From the NCBI GenBank assembly GCA_945956935.1, contig CAMFJD010000009.1, forward strand, positions 1 to 61,827: a stretch of 61,827 bases of DNA, written 5' to 3'. Shown here piece after piece: positions 8,058-16,827 of this stretch. Below the pieces are notes generated by a model. The model ran no database searches. It worked only from the letters and a program-made list of their open reading frames with translations, and was not told the origin of the DNA. Both the position numbers and the translations under genes were made by a program. The stretch is from an uncultured Bacillota bacterium. Its GTDB lineage: Bacteria; Bacillota_I; Bacilli_A; Culicoidibacterales; ZOR0006. The stretch's first letter is position 1; every line of letters begins with the position of its first letter.

Positions 8058-8252
8058 ATTTATATGTGGAGTGTTTCTTTGTTTAACCGGAAAAATATCG
8101 AAAATGACAAATAAATGATCTTTTATGACAAATAGGCAGAATTTATTTTTTAAAAACAATATAATAGACAGGATGTAAGAAGGTAAATGGTTGGAAATGA
8201 GCAGACACAAAGCTAGAGAGATTAGAGTATTTTGTAAATATTCTGTCAAACT

Positions 8253-8265
8253 AGTTACCGTAACT
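8253..8265. promoter_or_regulatory. Short perfect dyad upstream of the M60 protease
   Basis: AGTTAC and GTAACT flank a single C, giving a 13-bp dyad 53 bases before the protease start. Its position suggests an operator for a repressor or activator of the protease. I do not know the regulator, and short dyads arise by chance. Confidence 0.4.
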
Positions 8266-8318
8266 GACTTTTGATCAAGACTACGAAGCTACAAATATAG
8301 GTTAAAGGGAGTATCCAA

Positions 8319-11300
8319 ATGAAGAAAACAACTATTGGATTAGGTGTTAGTGCATGTACATTAATCGTTGGAGGAGTAACAGGAATTGTAGTAGCAGCAG
8401 AACAATTGCAGATTCAACAAACAAATGATCAATCAGCACAAATAGCTATAACACCAGAAATTCCGGAAATAGAAACATATAGTCCATCAATAGCAGAAGT
8501 GCGGACAGTGACATATTTTGAGAATGGGGAGTATTCATCTCAATTTAAAATTAGCACAGATATAATAGAGTCAATTACAAATAATGCAGGACATTATGCA
8601 AGCCAAGTTATTACAAATGCTATTGATAACAATCCAAATACATATTGGGAAACAAATAAAGCAAATACTTCAAATTGGAACAATGAAGTTGAAGTTACAT
8701 TCACTGAAGATGTTACAATTGATCGAATTGTTTTTGGAGCACGCCCAGATCGTAAAGGATTTGCGACACAATTTGAAGTATATGCATCACCGACAAGTGA
8801 AGGGGAAACGTTTGAACTCATTACGACTGGTGGTCATAACTCAGTGACAGGGTTTATTGAAGCACAATTTGAACCGACACAAATGAAGCGTATTAAATTT
8901 AAATTTGTTGATTCGGTACAAAATTGGGCAACATTAAGTGAACTTGCATTTTATAAAGAAGATGCAGTATCAGACATCGTCTACGATTTATTTGTGGACA
9001 AGACATATACGCAATTAAAACCAGAGTATGCAAATAAAGATGTGTTAGAAGACCTGTATGAATCAGTCCAAATACACCCTGCAAATACTGAACTTTTAAT
9101 TATGATGGAACAAGCATTTCAAATCATAAACGGAACAGTAAATGAAAGTACAACAGTGATTACAGTAAATCAAGATGGTGATATGAATGCCCATGCTAAA
9201 AATACATTATCTATGAATTCAGCTGGACAAAACTATCAAGCAACAGGAGTATATGGGCTACCAGGTGAAAAAATAACTATTTATTTAGACGTAGAACAAG
9301 GAACAAAACATTTACCGAAAATAGGGTTCAGTCAAAATCAAGGAACTTGGCGAGGATATGTGAAAACTGTTGAGCTTAAGCCAGGACGAAATGAAATTAC
9401 CGTACCAGCCTTCGACTTAGATTCAGGAAGTTATTCGTACAAACCAAATCCTGGAGGGGCATTGTATATCATTAATCCTTACACAATGGAACAACAAGGA
9501 AAGGCACCAAAAATACGGATTGATAATGCACATGATTTCCCATTTTATCGTCAAGGTGATGATGAAGCGACATTCGTAGAAGAGTTAAAAGCATATCAAG
9601 AAAAACTAACGGCAGCTCAAGCGATTGGCGATACAAGTGTGTTGGATTTGTTAGAAGTTGAAAGTGATCGCGTGTTAATTTCAACGCTAGCTAGTAGCGG
9701 TTATCAAGTCTTTGTAACTGAGGAACAAAGTCCGGTAACAACAGTGAATCACTGGAACAATACATTTAATGCATTACTTGAATTTAATGGATTAGATGGG
9801 AGTAGTGAAGTACATGATCCAAAAAAATTAAAAGAACATGTACGTGTCATGCAACCGTATGGATTCCTATATGCTTATGTATGTCATGTTGGTATCCAGA
9901 CCGGTCATTCTGCTTCAGTTTTACGAGATGGATTCCTCAACAGTTGGGGGATGGCTCATGAAACTGGACACCGATTTGATAATAAATATCGCGTGTGGGG
10001 TGAAGTGACTAATAATATGGAAGCAATGTATGCAAGTACATTAACGGGGACTATTAATGATCGTGTACAATATGAAGATGTATATCAAAAAATTGCAATG
10101 ATTGAAGATAATGATCAGTTTTCAGATGGAGGATATTTTGTAACATTAGGTGCATTTTGGCAACTTCAGATGGCAAATGATTCATACTGGGCAGATGTTA
10201 ATCGATTATACCGTGAACGACGCCCAAATATTCCAACAACAGAAGTGAAAAATGATACACTTGTCCAGTATTCATCTGAAGTTTTTGGAGTAAATCTGAC
10301 TGAACATTTCAGACGACATGGACTCGTTGTAAGTGAAAAAACTGCAACAGAGCTTGCGAATACATATCCTGACTCAAATAAATATTGGTATTTAAACACA
10401 AAAGCATGGGAATATACAGGAACAGGTTTATCAGAAGATGATACAGCATCAATTCAGTCGATAAGTCACGATGGAAAATTAACAATGATAACAACAGCTT
10501 CAGATGTTGATTTACTTGGATATGAGGTGTTGCGTGATGGAGAAGTCATTGGATTTACTCGTACAAATACATTTACAGATATTGATTATAAAACAGATAA
10601 AAATTATGAGTATACTGTCATTCCATATGGGGCAAACTTGATAGCTGGAAAATCAAGTGATGTTCACAATAGCTATACACCAACATTGACAATTGCACAG
10701 CAAGAAGTATATATACCACTGTATGAAACGTTTAATCCGCAGCAATATGTATTTGCTACAGACTATCAATTGGAATCAATCCGTGACAAAGTAGTGATTG
10801 AATCAAATGTTGATGCTCATAAAAAAGGTGTATATGAAGTAAGATATTCAATTACTGATCAAGGTATTACTGTCGAAAAAGTAATGAAAGTATATGTTTT
10901 AGCACAAGCAACGCCACTTTCAAATTTAGATTGGGTAACAGGGACACAACAATATAGTACACCTAAAAAAGATATAAATTTAAATGGGAAGCCACTATCA
11001 TTAACAGGTTTAGATGGTGGAGTAGTTACATATGAAAAAGGACTTGGAACACATGCAAATGCTGAGCTTGTCTATGATATAAGCAACGATAATTATACGA
11101 GATTCCAATCATATATCGGTGTTGAGCATGATATGTCACATCGTTCTGGAACAGTGAAATTTGAAGTATATGTAGATGGTGAAAAACAGTATGATAGTGG
11201 TGTTATGAAAGCAGGAGAACCTCAACAATATCTGTCAGTTGATGTAACTGGGGCAAAAGAATTAAAACTTGTGATTACAGATGCTGGAGATGGAAATGCC

Positions 11301-13340
11301 GCAGATCATGCGACGTGGGGGAATCCTATTTTATTAGATGCAAGTGCGCGACCAGAACTTACTATTCCAAATAATGGGGTATATGAAGTAGGGAGTATAG
11401 TTGATGAATCCACTTTAATTGGCGAGTATAGCGCGTATGATGTTGAAGACGGTGATGTAACAGATAAGGTGCAGATTACAGGACTAGATACATTTACAAC
11501 TGCGAAGCCAGGAAATTATGAAGTGATATATACTGTAATGGATAGTGAAGGAAATACAACTAGACAAACACGAGTAATTTCAGTAGTTCATTATGCAGAT
11601 TATGAATATTTAACAGACTATGAGTGGACGAGTGCAAAACAGAGCTATAGCTCAACACAAAAAGATAAACATCACAGTGGTTCACAATTAAGTTTAAGCG
11701 ATGAAAATGGTGCAAGTGTAACATATGAACGCGGGTTAGGGACACACGCAAATGCTGAGATTATCTACGATTTAACACAAACAGATGCAGTGATATTTAG
11801 TACATATGTTGGCGTCGATCGTGCAATGTATAATAGTAACGCATCAAGTATTATTTTCGAAATTTATGTAGATGGTGAAAAAAAGGCAGCAACAGATGTC
11901 ATGCGTGCAAAAGATGCACAACAATATTTACAAGTGAACATCTCTGGAGCAAAAGAATTAAAACTGATTGTCAATGATGCAGGAAATGGGAATGGATCAG
12001 ATCATGGAACTTTTGGTGACGCAAAATTACATTATGTGAATGAACATCGAGCAGATTTAACACAGCTTCAAACTTTGATTACAGAGCTGGATGCATTAGA
12101 TACAACATTATTTACAGAAGAAAGTGTAGCAAGTTTACAAATACAACTAGAAGCTGCAAAAGCACTGATTACACGTGATGATGTAGTACAAGTAGAAGCA
12201 GATGCTATGTACGAAACCCTTGTTCAAGCACGTGAACAATTGGAAGTGAAAAATATTGAAGTAACTATTCCTGATGTAGTATTAAGACGTGGGATTATGG
12301 ATACGCTTGGTTTAGCAAGTGAACCAATTATGAGTGATGATTTAGCACAGTTAGAAATATTACATCTTGAAGCTGATTATGTGAGTGATTTAGAAGGTTT
12401 ACAATATGCAACGAATCTTGTTTCGCTGAATTTAAACTTTAATGAGGTCACTGATTTGCGTCCATTAAAGGAATTGACAAAATTAGTGGACCTTCAAGTG
12501 AATGAAAACTTCTTAAACCTTGGTACAGCAGCTTATGATGAAGGAAAGTTTATCATTGAACCGATAGCAGTCTTTGATCTTGATGGGAAGCAACTTGAAC
12601 CAACAGAAGTTATTTTATCAAACGGAACAGAACTACTCTCATTACCAATTGATACTGTTTATGTGGACGGAGTTGTTGAAATTGATGCAAGATTATTAGG
12701 TGGCCAATCAATTAGTAGTGTTGAAGTCAAGTATGCAAGTAATACAACCGCATTTAGTGTCTATACATTTCACTGGCTGGAGTTACCTAAAGATGTTGAA
12801 GCTAATCCAATCGTTGAAGTGAAAGATAGCGAGTTGCAAAAAGTAATTATGGACACATTGAATTTGACACAAACTCCATTACGCGCCAGCGATCTTGCCA
12901 AGTTAACGACACTGAATCTAGATGGAAGCTATGTTCGAGATCTATCAGGTCTTGAATATGCTGTTGGACTTACGAATTTACAGTTGAATTACAGTGAAGT
13001 TACTGATTTACGTCCAATCAAATATTTACCAAAGTTAACTGATTTACAAGCAGAAGAGAACTTTTTAGATAAAGGTGATGCAACATTTGATGGAAATATA
13101 TTTACAATTCAACCAACAGATGTCTTTGATCGTAACGGTCAAAAGCTAGTACCAATAGAAGTTGTTCTTTCAGCACGAAATGAGATGATTATTTTACCGC
13201 TTGCTGACGTATATGTAGATGGAAATATTCAAATTGATGCAACTGTATTAGGTGACAAAAAGATAGAGACAGTTGAAATCATGTATGCAAGTGATGAGAC
13301 GAACTTTAGTGTCTTTACTTTTCACTGGTTAAAAAAATAA
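8319..13340 (+). CDS. Secreted M60-family (enhancin-like) metalloprotease with CBM32, NPCBM and repeat modules
   Basis: This 1673-residue exported protein is predicted to cut glycoproteins such as mucins. Order seen: signal peptide (1-27), F5/8C-type (CBM32) sugar-binding domain (about 75-215), M60 catalytic region (about 290-690) with zinc motif HETGH (547-551) and the third ligand E562 in GEVTNN, an FN3-like segment (about 705-775), an Ig/DUF5011-like segment (780-862), NPCBM module 1 (863-1009), DUF5011-like (1010-1090), NPCBM module 2 (1095-1242), a helical FIVAR-like segment (1245-1313), and two related C-terminal modules of about 180 residues that begin with short leucine-rich units (LEGLQYATNLVSLNLNFNEVT type). 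No LPXTG or transmembrane anchor ends the protein, so it is secreted or held by its binding modules. It is transcribed alone. M60 domains with CBM32 occur in mucosal bacteria. Confidence 0.92.
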   Translation: MKKTTIGLGVSACTLIVGGVTGIVVAAEQLQIQQTNDQSAQIAITPEIPEIETYSPSIAEVRTVTYFENGEYSSQFKISTDIIESITNNAGHYASQVITNAIDNNPNTYWETNKANTSNWNNEVEVTFTEDVTIDRIVFGARPDRKGFATQFEVYASPTSEGETFELITTGGHNSVTGFIEAQFEPTQMKRIKFKFVDSVQNWATLSELAFYKEDAVSDIVYDLFVDKTYTQLKPEYANKDVLEDLYESVQIHPANTELLIMMEQAFQIINGTVNESTTVITVNQDGDMNAHAKNTLSMNSAGQNYQATGVYGLPGEKITIYLDVEQGTKHLPKIGFSQNQGTWRGYVKTVELKPGRNEITVPAFDLDSGSYSYKPNPGGALYIINPYTMEQQGKAPKIRIDNAHDFPFYRQGDDEATFVEELKAYQEKLTAAQAIGDTSVLDLLEVESDRVLISTLASSGYQVFVTEEQSPVTTVNHWNNTFNALLEFNGLDGSSEVHDPKKLKEHVRVMQPYGFLYAYVCHVGIQTGHSASVLRDGFLNSWGMAHETGHRFDNKYRVWGEVTNNMEAMYASTLTGTINDRVQYEDVYQKIAMIEDNDQFSDGGYFVTLGAFWQLQMANDSYWADVNRLYRERRPNIPTTEVKNDTLVQYSSEVFGVNLTEHFRRHGLVVSEKTATELANTYPDSNKYWYLNTKAWEYTGTGLSEDDTASIQSISHDGKLTMITTASDVDLLGYEVLRDGEVIGFTRTNTFTDIDYKTDKNYEYTVIPYGANLIAGKSSDVHNSYTPTLTIAQQEVYIPLYETFNPQQYVFATDYQLESIRDKVVIESNVDAHKKGVYEVRYSITDQGITVEKVMKVYVLAQATPLSNLDWVTGTQQYSTPKKDINLNGKPLSLTGLDGGVVTYEKGLGTHANAELVYDISNDNYTRFQSYIGVEHDMSHRSGTVKFEVYVDGEKQYDSGVMKAGEPQQYLSVDVTGAKELKLVITDAGDGNAADHATWGNPILLDASARPELTIPNNGVYEVGSIVDESTLIGEYSAYDVEDGDVTDKVQITGLDTFTTAKPGNYEVIYTVMDSEGNTTRQTRVISVVHYADYEYLTDYEWTSAKQSYSSTQKDKHHSGSQLSLSDENGASVTYERGLGTHANAEIIYDLTQTDAVIFSTYVGVDRAMYNSNASSIIFEIYVDGEKKAATDVMRAKDAQQYLQVNISGAKELKLIVNDAGNGNGSDHGTFGDAKLHYVNEHRADLTQLQTLITELDALDTTLFTEESVASLQIQLEAAKALITRDDVVQVEADAMYETLVQAREQLEVKNIEVTIPDVVLRRGIMDTLGLASEPIMSDDLAQLEILHLEADYVSDLEGLQYATNLVSLNLNFNEVTDLRPLKELTKLVDLQVNENFLNLGTAAYDEGKFIIEPIAVFDLDGKQLEPTEVILSNGTELLSLPIDTVYVDGVVEIDARLLGGQSISSVEVKYASNTTAFSVYTFHWLELPKDVEANPIVEVKDSELQKVIMDTLNLTQTPLRASDLAKLTTLNLDGSYVRDLSGLEYAVGLTNLQLNYSEVTDLRPIKYLPKLTDLQAEENFLDKGDATFDGNIFTIQPTDVFDRNGQKLVPIEVVLSARNEMIILPLADVYVDGNIQIDATVLGDKKIETVEIMYASDETNFSVFTFHWLKK

Positions 13341-13371
13341 AATAGAACGAACCCTTTCTATATATAGAGAA

Positions 13372-13760
13372 TTATGTCACGATAATATATATACGACCTA
13401 ATACGGGATGCTTAATATATAACAAACCTCCAATAACACTAACAGAACTGAGAATATCGACAAGTACTTTGTTGGTTTTGTAGTAAGAATCGTAATTTTT
13501 TCCGAATGAAGTTCTGGAATCTATAGAATTAGATGTTATACTATTTTCTTCGTTAATTGGTGATTTTACTAAGTGTGTTGTTTCCAATATTGTAATAGAT
13601 TCTCCATTATTGGTAGTAGCATAAATATATGTATAAGATAAATACTATCATTAATAACAATAATTAATTCATTTGTAACGTGAGCTTTAAATAAAAAAAG
13701 TGGGAAATCAATAAACTTTCGTAATCGGAATCTATTGATCAATCAATTACTTTCAAATCA
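13372..13760 (-). pseudogene. Decayed gene of unknown family
   Basis: A 71-codon minus-strand frame from TTG 13587 extends upstream without a start as IYATTNNGESITILETTHLVKS, and a frame change near 13630 continues it into VTNELIIVINDSIYLI. The C-terminal part has one hydrophobic segment (VLVDILSSVSVIGGLLYI). There is no ribosome site. The upstream DNA (13802-13935) is a near copy of the DNA upstream of the DUF2599 gene, so this may be a decayed relative of that operon. No family was recognised. Confidence 0.45.
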
Positions 13761-13801
13761 CTACTGTTTAGAATAGTTATATAATTTAAATTTTCAAAAA
13801 T

Positions 13802-13855
13802 ATTACGATGGTGTAAAGTTAAATTTAATTTATATGATTGAACATATATTTTCTC
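13802..13855. repeat. Direct repeat R1, left copy
   Basis: About 50 bases matching 14942-14996 with roughly four differences (shared core TTTATATGATTGAACATAT). It lies upstream, on the minus strand, of the decayed gene at 13372-13760. Confidence 0.8.
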
Positions 13856-13891
13856 AAATTTTTACGCTTTCAATTAGACAATTCTTTTTGA

Positions 13892-13935
13892 AATATATTC
13901 AAGTGTAGTGATTATGTTTTGTTAACGTAGAAAGC
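13892..13935. repeat. Direct repeat R2, left copy
   Basis: About 44 bases matching 15164-15207 with two or three differences (shared TTTTGTTAACGTAGAAAG). A shorter match (AGAATAA..CATGTT.ATTA) follows both copies, at about 13948 and 15306. Confidence 0.8.
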
Positions 13936-14053
13936 CCCAAAATAATAAGAATAAAGCATGTTCATTAATAAAGCGAACATAAACAATATGGTAGAAATTG
14001 TATAGTATAATCTAAAAGTGCAGAATGTTGCGGATTCTTTTATATAACTAAAA

Positions 14054-14098
14054 ACCGACTAGAACATTAGATTTTTTATGTCTAATGTTCTAGTCGGT
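14054..14098 (-). terminator. Terminator of the DUF2599 operon
   Basis: A perfect 18-bp stem (14054-14071 with 14081-14098) and 9-base loop, followed on the minus strand by TTTTAGTT. It lies 22 bases beyond the stop of the small membrane gene. Confidence 0.8.
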
Positions 14099-14119
14099 AA
14101 TTTGATATAGATTTTCTTG

Positions 14120-14338
14120 TTATTTTTTTGAAATAATAAAGAATCCTGATAAGATAGTGGAGATAAATAAAATTAAAAATTCAGCCCAAGTCATGATTAA
14201 CCAAAATGGTCCTCCTAGAACAACTGATGGAGTCGTTCCAAACTCATCTACAAAAATAGCTAAATTGTAAAATTGATTCATAGAGATAACCAAAGCTGAT
14301 AGACAAAGTAAGAAGACAAGTACTTTTAAGAACTTCAT
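14120..14338 (-). CDS. Small two-helix membrane protein, partner of the DUF2599 gene
   Basis: This 72-residue protein has two hydrophobic segments (about residues 2-22 and 42-68) joined by a short outer loop (NLAIFVDEFGTTPSVVL) and ends in KK. It starts 2 bases after the stop of the secreted DUF2599 gene, so the two are translationally coupled, and a strong terminator follows. The tight pairing of a secreted protein with a small membrane protein resembles effector/immunity arrangements, but that is inference only. I know no family for it. Confidence 0.7.
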   Translation of the reverse strand: MKFLKVLVFLLCLSALVISMNQFYNLAIFVDEFGTTPSVVLGGPFWLIMTWAEFLILFISTILSGFFIISKK

Positions 14339-14340
14339 AA

Positions 14341-14856
14341 CTACTTACCAGGGTTGCAGGCAGCTGCAACCACGAAAGCATAATTTGGGGCAGTTCGACG
14401 TGGCTCTAAATTCCAGAATTGTTTATCCTTAGCAAATTGATAGTGGCATTCAAATTGCCATTCCATAACTTGAGTGTTTCTCCAATAAGAATGTCCACCT
14501 AACCCATGTGTACGACTAGATAACGTTCTCCAAGCATTATTTTTGGCTGCGTTATTTCGTCTTGTAGTGTTATTAGGTTTCAATTGTAGAGAAATACCAT
14601 CCTCTCTATTTGTCCAACCTACGTAATCGAAATAATCTCCCAGTGGATAAAAGCGCGGAGTTGTCATTGTAGTCACAGTATACTCATATTCTGAAAGTTT
14701 TGTACCGTCATCGAAAATTATTTCATCTGGATTAAGTACCCCATGTACTACCATGACTTCAATGGGTTTATCAGCGCTCTTTGCATCAACATAAAATCCA
14801 CCAAATACAAACGTGATTAATAAACATAACATAGCAAAAAAATGTTTCAACTTCAT
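14341..14856 (-). CDS. Secreted DUF2599-family protein
   Basis: This 171-residue protein has a signal peptide (about 1-25, ending VDA) and a mature part with the features I associate with DUF2599: YVGWTNREDGISLQLKP near residue 78, a tryptophan-rich middle (WRNTQVMEWQFECHYQFAK), WNLEPRR and the ending AAACNP. Two cysteines (in FECHY and ACNP) could form a disulfide. It is the first gene of a two-gene unit with a small membrane protein. An AAAGGGGAATT site lies before the ATG. The molecular function of DUF2599 is not known to me. The unit lies between collinear direct repeats. Confidence 0.75.
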   Translation of the reverse strand: MKLKHFFAMLCLLITFVFGGFYVDAKSADKPIEVMVVHGVLNPDEIIFDDGTKLSEYEYTVTTMTTPRFYPLGDYFDYVGWTNREDGISLQLKPNNTTRRNNAAKNNAWRTLSSRTHGLGGHSYWRNTQVMEWQFECHYQFAKDKQFWNLEPRRTAPNYAFVVAAACNPGK

Positions 14857-14941
14857 AATATAATTCCCCTTTCTTTTTTATAACTTAAGTTTAGCATATA
14901 AAACATTCAAAAAATGAAAATTAATTTTAAAAAAATAAAAC

Positions 14942-14996
14942 ATTATGATGGTTTAAAGTTAACTCTAATTTATATGATTGAACATATATTTTTGTG
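14942..14996. repeat. Direct repeat R1, right copy
   Basis: Partner of 13802-13855. It lies about 90 bases upstream of the DUF2599 start on the minus strand, so it may carry that gene's promoter or operator. Confidence 0.8.
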
Positions 14997-15110
14997 TTCT
15001 ATCTTAATAAAATGTTTTAAACTATATATATAAATTTTCTGGAATCATAGGGCTTACCATAGGTGAGATGTATTCATAATGGATATTTTATTTGTTTTTT
15101 GATTTTTTAG

Positions 15111-15146
15111 TGGGAGTGATTTAGAACGTTTATCACCCATTTTTTA
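15111..15146 (+). terminator. Orphan terminator-like hairpin
   Basis: TGGGAGTGAT (15111-15120) pairs with ATCACCCA (15132-15139), one base bulged, followed by TTTTTTAT. It faces the plus strand, yet no plus-strand gene precedes it (the DUF2599 gene diverges), so it may end a small RNA or be a relic. Confidence 0.5.
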
Positions 15147-15163
15147 TGATTAGAATTTTGTCC

Positions 15164-15207
15164 AATATATTCAAGTATAGTGATTATTTTTTGTTAACGT
15201 AGAAAGT
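15164..15207. repeat. Direct repeat R2, right copy
   Basis: Partner of 13892-13935, in the same order and orientation relative to R1. Confidence 0.8.
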
Positions 15208-15328
15208 CATAAAAGAATAATAGTCAGAAGAAAGACCGATAGTTTTTCTATATTATGATGGTGATAAAGGATATATTTTATCAAAATAACAAAAAACAAA
15301 TACTAAGAATAAGTCATGTTTATTATAT

Positions 15329-15541
15329 ATGTTATATAACAAGTATTATATGAAAGTGATTTGTGAAAGTGAACAACTCAATGAACAACAGGCACAAGAG
15401 CTTTATCAAATCATGTGGATTTATTGCCACGGAATTGCGACAATGATTGCAACAAAAACAGTCAAATTTGATGAAACGACAATTATTACAATGCTTGATA
15501 TAGTTGGTCGTGGAGTGATAGGAGAGGTAAAATGCAACTGA
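15329..15541 (+). pseudogene. TetR-family regulator, only the C-terminal part left
   Basis: The 70 codons encode a segment typical of TetR/AcrR ligand-binding domains (EQQAQELYQIMWIYCHGIAT, then a TKTVKFDETTI stretch). No helix-turn-helix precedes it; upstream are repeats and a hairpin. The regulator was evidently truncated at its 5' end, perhaps by the duplication or insertion that produced the repeats. Its end overlaps the start of the flavoprotein gene by 10 bases, as expected for an original TetR-flavoprotein operon. Those genes may now be unregulated by it. Confidence 0.7.
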
Positions 15542-16047
15542 TTATGAGTGATATTCAGTTAACTCTACCGAGAGTTGATAATAAAGTATATAAATATATT
15601 AATTTATTGGATTTCAAAATTCATAATTGTGTCGGTTGTTATGGGTGTTGGACTAAAACACCGGGGAAGTGTGTCATTCGTGATGATGCAACAAAGATCT
15701 ATCCACTTATTGCTAAGAGTGAACGATTATTGTACGTAACTCGTGTCGTATACGGATGTTATGATGTACCGATGAAAACGATGCTTGAACGAGCATTACC
15801 AATTCAACAAGCGTTTATCCATCTAGTCAAAGGAGAAGCACATCATGTCCAACGTGATGTAAAACAAAAACGAACAACAATTATTGCTTATGGAGAACTT
15901 TCACAGGCAGAAAAAGTGATTTTTCAACAATTAGTTGAACGAAATGCACATAATATGCATTTTGCCTCAGTTGAAGTTATCTTTGTAGAAGAAGAGCATA
16001 TTGAGGTAGCAGTGAGTAAGGAGTTAGCAAAATGGGAAATGTTTTAA
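15532..16047 (+). CDS. Flavodoxin/FMN reductase-family protein with CxxC motif
   Basis: This 171-residue protein resembles flavodoxin-fold NAD(P)H-dependent reductases that carry a cysteine cluster, here CVGCYGCWTKTPGKCVIRDD (residues 33-52). Later parts (VYGCYDVPMKTMLERALP and the GEAHHVQR region) also match that group. It is the first of two adjacent reductase genes and overlaps the next by 16 bases, so the products may act together. The start overlaps the truncated TetR gene. The substrate is unknown; quinone or metal/flavin reduction is a family-level expectation. Confidence 0.8.
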   Translation: MQLIMSDIQLTLPRVDNKVYKYINLLDFKIHNCVGCYGCWTKTPGKCVIRDDATKIYPLIAKSERLLYVTRVVYGCYDVPMKTMLERALPIQQAFIHLVKGEAHHVQRDVKQKRTTIIAYGELSQAEKVIFQQLVERNAHNMHFASVEVIFVEEEHIEVAVSKELAKWEMF

Positions 16048-16637
16048 TCATCAATGGAAGTCCAAGAGCAGTTAAATCAAATTCAAAGCAATATGCACAA
16101 TTATTAGTAGGTTATTTATCACAGCCATCAAAAACAATGGCAATTACACACCGAAATCATCAGAAAATTTGTGATGAGATGCAAGAGTGTGATGATGTCG
16201 TTTTTGTCTTTCCATTATATGCTGACAGTATTCCAGCAACATTGTTACAATTTTTGAAATATTATGAAAAGTATGAAACAAAGCATACACCAAGAGTACA
16301 TGTCATTGTAAATTGTGGATTCATTGAATCAATGCAAAATAATGTGTGCTTGGAAATGATGAAAATATTTTGTCAAAAAAATAAACTACCAATTGGTTCA
16401 ACGTTATCAATTGGTAGTGGAGAAGCTATATTAGGTACACCATTTAAAGTATTTGTAAAGCTAGCACTCTATCGTTTTGCACGAGCACTTATGAAGCAGA
16501 GACCAAAACAATACGCAGTATCAATGCCATTAACAAAGAAAATTTTCATCCGTGCTTCGACAAACTATTGGATAAAGTATGGAAAACAGTATGGGGTGAG
16601 CAAAGCCGAGATGGAAACAATGTTGATTGAGCAATAA
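16032..16637 (+). CDS. NADPH-dependent FMN reductase-like protein
   Basis: This 201-residue cytosolic protein begins with VLIINGSPRAVKSNSKQYAQ, the flavin-phosphate binding loop of the flavodoxin-like FMN reductases, and has the second conserved stretch DDVVFVFPLYADSIPATLLQ. It overlaps the preceding gene by 16 bases and is followed by a terminator at 16650. Pairs of this type, usually with a TetR gene, are found in other Bacillota. The pair probably reduces quinones, nitro compounds or a dedicated partner. The physiological substrate is not apparent. Confidence 0.82.
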   Translation: MGNVLIINGSPRAVKSNSKQYAQLLVGYLSQPSKTMAITHRNHQKICDEMQECDDVVFVFPLYADSIPATLLQFLKYYEKYETKHTPRVHVIVNCGFIESMQNNVCLEMMKIFCQKNKLPIGSTLSIGSGEAILGTPFKVFVKLALYRFARALMKQRPKQYAVSMPLTKKIFIRASTNYWIKYGKQYGVSKAEMETMLIEQ

Positions 16638-16649
16638 GATTATATGAAT

Positions 16650-16675
16650 GATGTACGTTTTGTACATCTTTTTTA
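16650..16675 (+). terminator. Terminator of the reductase operon
   Basis: GATGTAC (16650-16656) pairs with GTACATC (16662-16668) and is followed by a T run. It lies 12 bases after the stop. Confidence 0.75.
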
Positions 16676-16827
16676 TTAGTATAGATGGTGGATAAAATGA
16701 ATAAAATTTAAGAGAATAGCATGAGCTGTTTTGCTATGATGGATATATACAATGAGCTTGAGAGACTAAAATCACAAAATATAGTTTGGATCGATGTGTA
16801 TAATTAGAAAAGAGAGTAGAAAAATAT

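Noticed and set aside
14341-14856. Lactococcin-972-type bacteriocin
   Set aside because: Size, tryptophan-rich pattern and the CNP ending fit DUF2599 better; the bacteriocin family motifs are not present.
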